Shown: positions 1-7,673 of the stretch, piece by piece
Numbering within the stretch: position 1 is the stretch's first letter
How the letters are laid out: every line of letters starts with the position of its first letter
Origin: Sporomusa ovata DSM 2662
GTDB lineage: Bacteria; Bacillota; Negativicutes; Sporomusales; Sporomusaceae
Length of the DNA stretch: 64,000 bases
NCBI RefSeq assembly: GCF_000445445.1
Contig: NZ_ASXP01000006.1
Coordinates: forward strand, 62,001 to 126,000
Reading direction: 5' to 3'
Notes under the pieces: generated by a model
Told to the model about the DNA's origin: nothing
The model's input: the letters and a program-made list of their open reading frames with translations, nothing else
Databases searched by the model: none
Program-made: the position numbers and the translations under genes

Positions 1-84
1 ACATCCATTCACACCTAAATCCTTATGGTCATTGTAATAAACCACTGCATCTTCTTTAAATTTCTGAGTATAGTGTATGGCCAT
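1..84 (-). CDS. Transposase OrfA, N-terminal fragment
   Basis: The first 28 codons read MAIHYTQKFKEDAVVYY and onward, the usual start of IS3-family OrfA helix-turn-helix proteins, which bind the IS ends. A GGGGGGA ribosome site lies just upstream. The rest of the gene is outside the window, so family assignment rests on the N-terminal pattern only. Confidence 0.6.
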   Translation of the reverse strand, partial: MAIHYTQKFKEDAVVYYNDHKDLGVNGC

Positions 85-170
85 GTTAAGTCCCCCCATC
101 TTGTTAGTTATTGTAACAATTTATTGGGAACTTTCCATATTTAATTTGCACTATTTTTATTCTAGCACCA
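1..170 (-). mobile_element. Left end of an IS3-like insertion sequence, cut by the window edge
   Basis: A transposase gene starts at 84 and runs off the window to the left. Between it and 170 lies about 85 bp of AT-rich sequence unrelated to the neighbouring gene. On the minus strand the putative tip begins TGGTGCTAG at 170, immediately after hsdR codons stop making sense. The first base TG is typical of IS3-family tips. The far end and target duplication are outside the window, so the exact boundary is an inference. Confidence 0.6.
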
Positions 171-640
171 GGCAATCCATTGATATAGATGATTAAATCC
201 GGACGTCGCCAATGCACTTCACCTTTTATCCAAAGTTGTGAAACGACCGTAAACCTATTTTGGGTCGGTCGTTCAAAATCGATTACCTTCAGCCGATCTG
301 GTGTTTTTCTCCCGTTCTTTTCATATTCAACCAGAATACCATTTCGAAGTTTATTGTAATTCCGATAGTTTTCCTGCATTATTACAGCAGATGCAGGGGT
401 CTTCATTAGCTCATCCGCTACTTTCCGAATGACTTCTACCGGAAGGTTGGGATTGATGTCACAAAGACTATTAAACAGAACAGTTGGCAAAATCACCTGT
501 TTTTTATTATCTCTGCCACTTCCATCTGGAAGTGTTTCCGGTTCAGCTGTCATGCAATTTAAAAAATCATAATCATTTTCCTGCACTAGCTTTTTAATGG
601 CAGCTTGCTCGATATCTTCTTCGGATATAAAGTTAGGCAT
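171..640 (-). pseudogene. hsdR: Type I restriction enzyme R subunit, truncated by the IS
   Basis: About 157 codons of the N-terminal endonuclease domain of HsdR are present, including the DLIIYINGLP segment that normally continues into the catalytic LVFIELK region. After GLP the frame enters IS sequence and stops at 104, adding some 20 unrelated residues. A complete HsdR is about 1000 residues with a DEAD-box translocase, so this product cannot cut DNA. A GGAGG site precedes the ATG at 640, and the gene follows hsdS by 5 bases. The remainder may lie on the far side of the IS, outside the window. Confidence 0.85.
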
Positions 641-645
641 TGCTT

Positions 646-1794
646 TTATACCTCCAATCTACCACTCATCAAACGCGGAAGTAATAGGTCACGTTGCTTT
701 TTTAGCTTTTTGTTCTTCCTTTGAAGAAGAATTATTTCATCAAATAGAAGCTTTGATTTTAAATTAAAATCTACCATTACTGACTCTGAAGCAATCATAA
801 TGGACAAATTGTCGAGTATTCTTTTTGTTAAAAATTTCGTAGCAGCTCCTGCACTTGACTGCTTGAAATGAAACAAGTAATCCTTTATTACAAAATAAAT
901 ATATGGGCATCCTATCATCTTATTTATCGGTGTGACAATATATGTTCTTTGATAGGCATCTAGCTTTGAATTTGCATAGAACAAGGAAAAATCTCCTGTC
1001 GCATTATTCCCACCAAGCAGCACACATTCTCCATCAAAACAATATGTATCAGTTTTATATATTGTCTTTGCACATGTATAAAAATCGAATGTTCCATTGT
1101 CTGTCATCGCATTAGAATCTAATTTCCCCGTAATAAACGATATATTCCCTTGAAACTTTTTCAACGCCCATCCTTCCGGCAAACCATTCACAAACTTTGT
1201 CTGCTTATGATTTGGGAAGCGAAAACGTAAAAACCATTCTTTATAAAGCTCCTGTGCCGCCTTTTCCAACAGCTCAATTCTTTTGTTGTTGTTTTCGATT
1301 AGGTCGTCATATGTAGATAGAATGTCGGCTATACGCTTTTGGGTTGGGAGCTCGGGAAGCCTGAGTTTAAGCCTTTTAACAAACCTTTTATCCGCTCTTT
1401 GCCTTCCGCTTGCCCCAGTCATACTATTAATCGCGGGTAATACAACCATATCACTCGAAGTCAAGTAGTATACAAAATCCTCATCCGATATTCCCTTTTT
1501 TGCTCTAAACACAAAAAACTCTGTTGAACCAAATGCAGCTTTCCAATCAATCTTAACTTTTGCTATCTTTCTGTTTTCAAGACATGGAGTTATTCTCGAA
1601 AAAACAGTGTCACCATTCTTAAATTTACTTGAACTTTGCCCATCATATATTTTAACCACTTCATTAGTTACTTTTTTGATAGACGAAGATACTTTATCAA
1701 TATCAATAAACGGATATTCTTCACCCTTAATCAATTTTACTGATGGATTTACTTCAACCAAATCTTCTAAACGCTTTATTTCCCACTTCCCCAT
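646..1794 (-). CDS. hsdS: Type I restriction-modification specificity subunit
   Basis: This 382-residue protein has the two-half HsdS layout. A first target-recognition domain is followed by a conserved helix (LPTQKRIADILSTYDDLIE, around residues 150-170). A second target-recognition domain follows, and then a second helix near the C terminus ending RDLLLPRLMSG. HsdS chooses the DNA sequence recognised by the methylase and nuclease subunits. It overlaps the end of hsdM by 19 bases and is followed directly by hsdR, as in a normal hsd operon. The gene itself looks intact, but its partners are damaged. Confidence 0.9.
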   Translation of the reverse strand: MGKWEIKRLEDLVEVNPSVKLIKGEEYPFIDIDKVSSSIKKVTNEVVKIYDGQSSSKFKNGDTVFSRITPCLENRKIAKVKIDWKAAFGSTEFFVFRAKKGISDEDFVYYLTSSDMVVLPAINSMTGASGRQRADKRFVKRLKLRLPELPTQKRIADILSTYDDLIENNNKRIELLEKAAQELYKEWFLRFRFPNHKQTKFVNGLPEGWALKKFQGNISFITGKLDSNAMTDNGTFDFYTCAKTIYKTDTYCFDGECVLLGGNNATGDFSLFYANSKLDAYQRTYIVTPINKMIGCPYIYFVIKDYLFHFKQSSAGAATKFLTKRILDNLSIMIASESVMVDFNLKSKLLFDEIILLQRKNKKLKKQRDLLLPRLMSGRLEV

Positions 1795-3501
1795 GACTTC
1801 ACCAACTCTCTTAAATTGTCGGCGATCTTCTCCTCCAATTTCTTTGCCTCTGCATTCAATATCGACAATTCATCGCTTAATAGCAGCATTTCAGCCTTAA
1901 ATTCTTCTTCAGTCATACCGCCATCTTCGATTACTACGCCCACATATCGTCCAGGATTTAAGGAATAATCCTGATCCTTTATGCCGTCTTCTCCTTCAAT
2001 TTTGGCAGCTTTGCAAAGACCTATCACATCTACGTATTTTCCTTCAGGGAATCGTTCTAGAAGCCAATCAATATTTGACTGCCAGTAGGCAATATCCTTG
2101 TTTTCATCATTTTCGCCGCCGTTTTCATGTCTTGCCACTTCGGCTTTATATTCATCAATTAAAGCATAGAAGGCGTCGCTATTGCCTTCGTAAAGTCGTG
2201 TGATGATGGATAGATTTTTGATCTGTTCATCAGAAAACTTTCTATGTGCCCTGTCGACTTGGGTAAAGACATTCCGGGCATCAATAAATAGTATTTCATC
2301 TTTATTTTTGTAGGCAGCATCAAAGAACCACAGCCGGCAGTGTTACTGTGTTAAACATATTGGACGGGAGTGTTACCATCTGACTGATGACACCGCTCTC
2401 AATCAATTTGATTCGAATATCCTTTTCGCTATTGCCTGCATCGGATGCTGAGTTTGCCATAACCAATGCCGCTTTACCAATTTTCCCTTTGATCGATGTA
2501 GCAAATAAATTAATCCAAAGATAATTTCCATTGGGTACTGTTTCATTGGCATTTTTCTTTGTCTTACTTTTATTCTGTGGAACACCATAGGTATTAAAGC
2601 GTGGTTGATCCTTCACATCAGAAAGTTCTATTCCATCTACATTAAACGGAGGATTTGCCATAACATAATCAAAACGGCCAAAGCAATTATACGGGTCATT
2701 ATAATAAGAATTTGCTTCTGTAATCGTTCCCCGGATATTGTTTAAAGCAAGGTTCATTTTCGCAAGCTTGACTGTAGCCCCCGTCTTTTCTACGCCATAA
2801 GCTCGAAGATTTAGTTCATTGCCTTTCGCCTTGTGGCTTGCAATAAAATGAGCCGTTTGAACAAACATACCCCCGCTTCCACAGGCAGGGTCGAAGATTT
2901 CTCCCTCCGTAGGATTCAAAACCTCAACCATGTATCTTACAACCGTTGAAGGCGTGAAGAATTCACCACCACCTTGTCCTTCTGCCAATGCAAATTTCCC
3001 AAGAAAATACTCATAAATGTCACCGAAAATATCAATGCTTGTATTGTCCGGAATATCTTTAAAAGCCTTCAAAAGCTTTTTTAGTACGGCTTTACCATCC
3101 TTGCCATCTACGGCATAATACTCATCCTTTGGCAAAGTATCTTCCAGATCTTTCGTGTACGTTTCGACGTCAATCATAGCTTGCTTCACCTTTTCCGGAA
3201 TGTTTTCCGTTTCAGGCAAATTGAGTAGATAATCATATCTAGCTTCATCCGGCAAATAAAATCCGCATTTTTCTACTGCAAATTCATGAATCTCACGTTC
3301 CATGCGTGTACCTTTGAGCTTATTATATTCTGCCAATATTTCCGGTTCATATTGTTTATATTTGCTTTCTGCAAAACGCAGAAAGATTAATCCTAATATA
3401 GGAGTTGCATATTCGCTTGATTTAAGTCCAGAATCAGCGCGCAATGTATCTGCCGAAAGCCAAAGGGTGTCTTTTAAATTTTTAAGTTCTGCATTTGTCA
3501 C
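1776..3501 (-). pseudogene. hsdM: Type I DNA methyltransferase subunit, frameshifted
   Basis: Frame one covers the N-terminal helical domain and the N6-adenine methylase core, with the SAM-binding stretch DPACGSGGMF and the catalytic NPPF motif (ANPPFN). It stops at 2320 just after NTVTLP. The C-terminal part (LWFFDAAYKNKDE and onward) continues in another frame from about 2333 to the stop at 1776. The break falls within 2331-2340, in the usual LPATLWFFD motif, and is equivalent to losing two or five bases or gaining one. A GTG at 3501 with GGAGG eight bases upstream is a better start than the in-frame TTG at 3516. Sequencing error is possible. Confidence 0.85.
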
Positions 3502-3529
3502 AACAATGTCCTCCAACTCATTTTCCTGA

Positions 3530-3988
3530 CTATTTATCTCTATTATCTGTATCTACTCAAAAAAACGCCTGTTCATTGACTTCATAGACAGTTTATACCA
3601 CACTTTCAAGTAATTTGGAATTCTAAACTATAATTATTCTACAAAGTATAACAATTACCTTTTAGCAAAATAGTATCCGCTCAGACAAACCACCTGGCAA
3701 TAAAAAACCACCTGATGTGCGATAAAATAAACTATCAGATGGTCATTAGACTCATTTTTTAGCAGGCATTTGACAGCTTGTTGGAATTTCTTCAACCCAA
3801 GGAAGCAGTTTTTCGATTCCCCCCCCCAGGTCAGACAAATTTCGTGAAAAATTTCAAGGGGGGGCCGACCCAAAACAGGTGTTCGCTTTATTTTAAACGT
3901 CTATGAAAGCATACAAACACACATTTTAAATTTATCAAAACCCGCAAAGCCTTGCGGAATAAGGCTATTTCCGGTCAAACAACGCTTT
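3530..3988. other. Intergenic region with no supported gene
   Basis: AT-rich DNA between hsdM and the secreted-protein gene. It contains a run of nine C at 3819-3827 and one copy of a direct repeat at 3862-3955. A 72-codon minus-strand frame (3655-3873) crosses the C tract, has no convincing ribosome site and resembles nothing I recognise. Confidence 0.5.
3862..3955 (+). repeat. Imperfect direct repeat, copy 1
   Basis: About 94 bp starting GGGCCGACCC and containing GTGTTCGC, then TCTATGAAAGCATA, ACACACATTT and ACCCGCAAA in the same order and spacing as 4652-4745. It lies just downstream of the secreted-protein gene. Confidence 0.7.
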
Positions 3989-4579
3989 TTAATTATACGG
4001 ATAATAACTACTTCCATTAAGTTCATCACACGTTCCATGGGAAACAGGATGATCACCCGAATGCTTCAGAATAGCCTCCGCAGCCGAGCCCTTATAAAGT
4101 GGCTCACTCCCCATATCTCCGCTTGCTTCAAAGAGCAGTTGATTCGTTTTTCTATCATATACTTTTTGATGTTTAGGTGATACACCGAGTACACCTTTAG
4201 CTGAAATAATAAATTCTGACACTATTGTGCCGCTATATGTACCAGTATAATCCATTACTTTGCCATAAATATTTAGTGGCACAATCATAGCTTGAAATTG
4301 GAAACTTCTATCATCATATTCTTTTGTACCATCGCCCGTATCACTTGCATGATCATGCATGTAATAAACATCATAGAGGCTATAATCATTTTTTCCCGTT
4401 CCTACAAGTTGATTGCTGTACGATGTCAAATGATTCATAAGAAAAACATCAGTATGATGAGTATGAGAAAAGTTACTTCGGAGTACGTATCTACCTGCAT
4501 AAACCCAATCATTAGCAAACACTAAATTTGAAAAACTCATCAATAATATAAAAACGAATATTTTAGTAATTGTTTTCAT
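3989..4579 (-). CDS. Secreted protein of unknown function
   Basis: The first 22 residues form a signal peptide: a Lys near the start, a hydrophobic core and a cleavage-like site after VFA. The mature part of about 174 residues is rich in Tyr, His and Asp, with a DVYYMHDHASD segment around residues 70-80, and ends in a region with a single Cys. It has no membrane segment or domain I recognise. A strong GAGGAGG site precedes the ATG. The gene stands alone between two similar direct repeats, which suggests it moved as a cassette. Confidence 0.65.
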   Translation of the reverse strand: MKTITKIFVFILLMSFSNLVFANDWVYAGRYVLRSNFSHTHHTDVFLMNHLTSYSNQLVGTGKNDYSLYDVYYMHDHASDTGDGTKEYDDRSFQFQAMIVPLNIYGKVMDYTGTYSGTIVSEFIISAKGVLGVSPKHQKVYDRKTNQLLFEASGDMGSEPLYKGSAAEAILKHSGDHPVSHGTCDELNGSSYYPYN

Positions 4580-4651
4580 TTCAAATCTTCCTCCTCTACA
4601 AGCTCGCCAAATACCCTATCATTTCGTGTAAAGAATAGCGAACATATGTTG

Positions 4652-4745
4652 GGGGTCGACCCCTAACAAGTGTTCGCCCCCTTTTGAAAGTCTATGCGAA
4701 CATAAAAACACACATTTGAAATTACTCCCAACCCGCAAACCCTTG
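4652..4745 (+). repeat. Imperfect direct repeat, copy 2
   Basis: This begins GGGGTCGACCCC and shares GTGTTCGC, TCTATGCGAACATA, ACACACATTT and ACCCGCAAA with copy 1 at 3862-3955, in the same orientation. The two copies bracket the gene at 3989-4579. Confidence 0.7.
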
Positions 4746-4851
4746 CTATTCCTGGGGTTTTCGCTCTATCACCGCTACTGACTCAACATGCGTTTTGATA
4801 GAAAGGTAATACTAATACGCGTTTTGACGAGCTCTTGAATTGTCCTTAATT

Positions 4852-5017
4852 GAAGGCCTTTAGCTCGTTACCACATCAGACCAAATAGAATTCAACTCCG
4901 TAAACATCGGTGGGTGCAAAACTACAAGTGCCCGCTATGCGGTATGTCGATCATTGACAGAAACGAAGGTCTAGAAGTACATCGTAATATTCCAACGTGC
5001 CAGGGTGGAAATAATGC
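4852..5017 (+). pseudogene. Group II intron maturase, C-terminal HNH fragment (left part)
   Basis: The open frame runs YHIRPNR, then KCPLCGMSI, LEVHRNIP and CQGGNNA. This is the C-terminal zinc/HNH DNA-endonuclease domain of group II intron-encoded reverse transcriptases, with CPLC as the first zinc pair. A stop sits just upstream, and no reverse-transcriptase or maturase domain remains. The frame is interrupted at 5017 by the IS and resumes at 6330. If the IS and one TGC are removed, the codons join exactly as NNA-MNNLELVHISCH. Confidence 0.75.
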
Positions 5018-5110
5018 TGACCTTACCCCGGCTCAATAGACACGATAAACGCACAATATCTAAAGAATTCGTAGAATAGCACATTACTTCATAGATTAAG
5101 GTTGTTTTGA

Positions 5111-5959
5111 CTAAGCTGCTTTCATAAAATCCATTGGAACTTTATAATTGTTACTCGAATGCTTTCGCCGCCTATTGTAAAATATTTCAATATATTCAAA
5201 GATAGCTGCTCTTGCTTCGTCCCTGGTTCTAAACCGATTTCCATATAACCATTCTTGTTTCAGCTTGCCCCAGAAGGATTCCATAGGGGCGTTATCCCAA
5301 CAGTTACCACGACGGCTCATGCTACATTTAAACTTATTCTTTTTCAACACTTTTTGATAGGCATGGCTGGCATATTGAACGCCACGATCTGAATGAACCA
5401 ACAACCCTTCACCGGCTTTAGTCCTGCCAATCGCTTGTTTTAGAGCGTTAATTACCAGTGACTTTCTCATATGGTCAGCCATTGAAAAACCAACAATTGT
5501 TCGACCACATAAATCCATAATTCCAGCCAGGTATAGCCATCCTTCATCAGTCCAAACATAAGTGATATCCGAAACCCACTTCTGGTTAGGCTTATCTGCA
5601 GTAAATTCACGATTGAGCAAGTTTTCAGCAACAGGAAGGTCATGATTGGAGTTAGTTGTCGCTTTATATTTTTTGACGGTTTTAGCCTTGATTCCGGCAT
5701 CCCGCATCAATCGATAAACACGGTTCTTGCTTGGTGCTGGAGCTCCGGCAGCTTGATCTTTGAGATCATCCGCTATGCGCGGATAGCCGTAGGTACATTT
5801 TGACTTCCGGTGTATTTCCTTGATTTTTTCTAATAATATTTCATTCTCTCGCTGACGGTCGCTGACCGGTCTTGTTACATATGCATAAAAACCGCTCCTG
5901 GAAACATTCAATACCTCAGCCATCTTCGCCACCCGAAACTCGGAGCGATGCGCTTCCAT
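5111..5959 (-). CDS. IS3-family transposase OrfB (DDE integrase domain)
   Basis: This 282-residue integrase-core protein has an N-terminal HTH_21-like segment. The acidic catalytic residues lie in WVSDITYV, SDRGVQY and PMESFWGKLK, giving the DDE triad of the rve fold. It catalyses strand transfer of the element. The frame stays open upstream of its ATG to the slippery site at 6007-6013, so it is probably made mainly as an OrfAB fusion by -1 frameshifting. Length and motifs fit IS150-like members of IS3. Confidence 0.93.
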   Translation of the reverse strand: MEAHRSEFRVAKMAEVLNVSRSGFYAYVTRPVSDRQRENEILLEKIKEIHRKSKCTYGYPRIADDLKDQAAGAPAPSKNRVYRLMRDAGIKAKTVKKYKATTNSNHDLPVAENLLNREFTADKPNQKWVSDITYVWTDEGWLYLAGIMDLCGRTIVGFSMADHMRKSLVINALKQAIGRTKAGEGLLVHSDRGVQYASHAYQKVLKKNKFKCSMSRRGNCWDNAPMESFWGKLKQEWLYGNRFRTRDEARAAIFEYIEIFYNRRRKHSSNNYKVPMDFMKAA

Positions 5960-5973
5960 AAACCGAAAACGCT

Positions 5974-6258
5974 CTATTTCTGGTTTTTCGCGAAGTAGGC
6001 GGCCGCCTTTTTTAGGATCGCATTTTCCTCTTTTAAATCCAGTATTTCTTTGCGCAACTTGCGTAGTTCTTCATCAGCGCTATGCAGATTGCCGCTGCCA
6101 GGGAAGGCATCTTCACCGTGCTTACCCAATTTGCTCATCCAACCATGCAGTGTATTGGGGCTCAAATCTAACTCTCGTGCCACTTCGGCTACCGGTTTTC
6201 CGCTCTCTTTAACCCGCTTTACAGCCATTAACTTATATTCTTTATCAAATGTTTTCAC
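5974..6258 (-). CDS. IS3-family transposase OrfA
   Basis: A 94-residue DNA-binding protein: a helix-turn-helix (residues about 10-45, with SPNTLHGWMSK) followed by a leucine-zipper-like coiled coil (about 60-88, with EELRKLRKEILDLKEEN). Near its end the codons CTA AAA AAG contain the heptamer A_AAA_AAG at 6007-6013 in the correct phase. A -1 slip there reads GRLLREKPEIERF straight into OrfB. OrfA alone usually acts as a regulator, and the OrfAB fusion is the transposase. Confidence 0.92.
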   Translation of the reverse strand: MKTFDKEYKLMAVKRVKESGKPVAEVARELDLSPNTLHGWMSKLGKHGEDAFPGSGNLHSADEELRKLRKEILDLKEENAILKKAAAYFAKNQK

Positions 6259-6329
6259 TCGTGAACCCCTCCCGTGTTTATATTATACTACACGTTCTAG
6301 GTGTCCATAAAATCGCGGTAGGGTCATGC

Positions 6330-6504
6330 CATGAATAACCTGGAACTGGTCCATATCTCTTGCCACATTGATCATCATGCCAAACACCCCGTGCGAAGTA
6401 CCTCCCCTTCCCAACCACTACTACAAAAGGACCGGGCAAAACGAAAATACCAACGCTCCAAGGAAACTTGGACTAAAAAAACTACCGAATCAGGGCTCGA
6501 CTAA
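6330..6504 (+). pseudogene. Group II intron maturase, C-terminal HNH fragment (right part)
   Basis: Continuation of the HNH domain after the IS: MNNLELVHISCHIDHH supplies the second zinc pair and final histidines. It is followed by a basic tail ending TTESGLD and a TAA at 6502. It joins in frame with 4852-5017 once the IS and one copy of TGC are removed. The tail after HIDHH is longer than I would expect and may not be meaningful coding sequence. Confidence 0.7.
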
Positions 6505-6530
6505 GCCCGCGTTCCGATAAATGCTTGCCT

Positions 6531-6605
6531 GAGCCGGATGTGGTGCTAAGCCACACGTCCTAGGTTCTTAGGAGGAAAGGGCTAGTAATAGCCCTGACCT
6601 ACCCG
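6531..6605 (+). ncRNA. Group II intron domains V and VI
   Basis: Positions 6531-6567 fold like domain V: GAGCCGGATG, GTGG paired with CCAC, then CGTCC and GGTTC closing the helix. The next stretch pairs GGGCT with AGCCC around a short loop and carries an unpaired A near GACCT, as in domain VI with the branch-point adenosine. The 3' splice site is probably near 6603. Domains I-III and the reverse transcriptase are absent, so this intron cannot splice or move by itself. Confidence 0.72.
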
Positions 6606-6686
6606 GCAAATTATTGCATTTTGCGTAAAGGTTGCTAGACCCTTTTAGGAAGGGGTGTAGCTCCCCCTTCCCCGGATAATTCTTCT

Positions 6687-7055
6687 AACCCACATTTCGG
6701 AGGTCAAAAAATATTTTATAATTAATAATAATTACTAATAAGTAGCATAAATTTATATTGCAATATTGATTACTTTTTCAGACTTTATGCTTCACACACC
6801 ACCTGCAATAAACAAAAATATTTGTCAGGAGCACAAAGCGACTTTAGTTAAGCTACATGTTATTTTATATTCAACGATTATTGACTCAAGAAATCTACAA
6901 TAATTTATGTCTTAGAGAATATACTTATGATCTCTTAATACGGACAGAAAGCATATAATCGACAAATAATTACATAAAATGGTTGTGCAAAGTTTCATAT
7001 TTATTAATAACCGTTATTAACTGCCTTTCTATGCTTCATGTCCGAAATGTGGGTT
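6687..7055. repeat. MITE-like segment bounded by 15-bp inverted repeats
   Basis: AACCCACATTTCGGA at 6687-6701 is the exact reverse complement of TCCGAAATGTGGGTT at 7041-7055. The 339 bp between them are very AT-rich and show no coding frame. This looks like an IS-derived non-autonomous element or the remains of one. No target duplication could be fixed. The rest of the 6605-7157 gap shows nothing else I can name. Confidence 0.45.
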
Positions 7056-7157
7056 CTAAGCCTTTCGTTGGTAGAGTTCCATACCTCCCGGTCAAAAATC
7101 TGACCGCAAGAGCCTCAGGTAATCTATTGCAAAGTCGATAATGACGTATATGTAAAA

Positions 7158-7192
7158 GCAGCGTCAACTAAACAATGTTTAGCTGACGCTGC
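7158..7192 (-). terminator. Intrinsic terminator
   Basis: GCAGCGTCA pairs with TGACGCTGC, extended by CTAAACA/TGTTTAG. On the minus strand the hairpin is followed by TTTT. It directly follows the small gene ending at 7196. Confidence 0.8.
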
Positions 7193-7195
7193 GCT

Positions 7196-7435
7196 CTAGC
7201 AAACTAACCAAAATTCGCCTGAAAGGTAATTACGAAATGCCCTAAGAACATCTGACCGTATTTCTTCTTGTGTAACCAGCCAGTCTGCAAATCCTTTTAG
7301 TACACCAGCCTTATTAGCCTCATCGACAATACGCCGGATATCACTTTTAGAAAGCTTTGCAGTAGCTTCTGCGACTAAATTTAGTAAACTAAGATAACTG
7401 ATGTTAGAAATGGCCTTACGATTAATTTTAGTCAT
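7196..7435 (-). CDS. Small protein of unknown function
   Basis: A 79-residue product starting MTKINRKAISN, chosen because GGAGG lies nine bases upstream of this ATG. The frame also extends further upstream without a ribosome site. It is predicted mostly helical and charged, with a Trp in the ADWLVTQEE region. No family was recognised. It has its own terminator, so it is probably a real single-gene unit. Confidence 0.5.
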   Translation of the reverse strand: MTKINRKAISNISYLSLLNLVAEATAKLSKSDIRRIVDEANKAGVLKGFADWLVTQEEIRSDVLRAFRNYLSGEFWLVC

Positions 7436-7544
7436 TTGTATCATCCTCCAGTTATGCGAATATGTACTTACATTACTATAGTTATAGTTCTTTCTCGATT
7501 CGACTTTATTCTGCATAATAAAACTAAATATATCCTTCGCACAA

Positions 7545-7640
7545 TTCCTAAATTAACATAAACTATACGATAGACCGTTATTTTCTCGACTACCGTAAAA
7601 TACAGATCTATATCAAACTTAGTTATTAAGAATCGAACTA
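7545..7640 (-). pseudogene. C-terminal remnant of a large serine recombinase
   Basis: The minus-strand frame contains FDIDLYFTVVEKITVYR, which closely matches FDIALYFALVEKITVYD near the end of the prophage recombinase at 32200-33612. Nothing else of a recombinase remains around it. It is probably a scar from an earlier mobile element next to fprA. Confidence 0.5.
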
Positions 7641-7673
7641 CAGCAAGCGATGCAGTCCTGATTCTTATTCGTC

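Larger units (their letters stand above)
5018..6326 (-). mobile_element. Complete IS3-family insertion sequence, 1309 bp
   Basis: Both tips start TGACC. Nineteen of the outer 26 positions match between the two ends (TGACCTTACC at 5018 and TGACCCTACC read inward from 6326). The same three bases, TGC, flank it at 5015-5017 and 6327-6329, a target duplication of the size IS3 elements make. It carries orfA and orfB on the minus strand with an A6G frameshift site between them. Both genes look intact, so it may still be active. Confidence 0.92.

Noticed and set aside
3655..3873. 72-codon minus-strand frame upstream of the direct repeat
   Set aside because: It crosses a nine-C tract, has no good ribosome site and no recognisable pattern. 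I treat the region as non-coding.
5018..6326. Idea that the intron pieces either side of the IS come from two different introns
   Set aside because: With the IS tips set at TGACC and the TGC duplication removed, the HNH codons join perfectly, so a single interrupted intron is enough.
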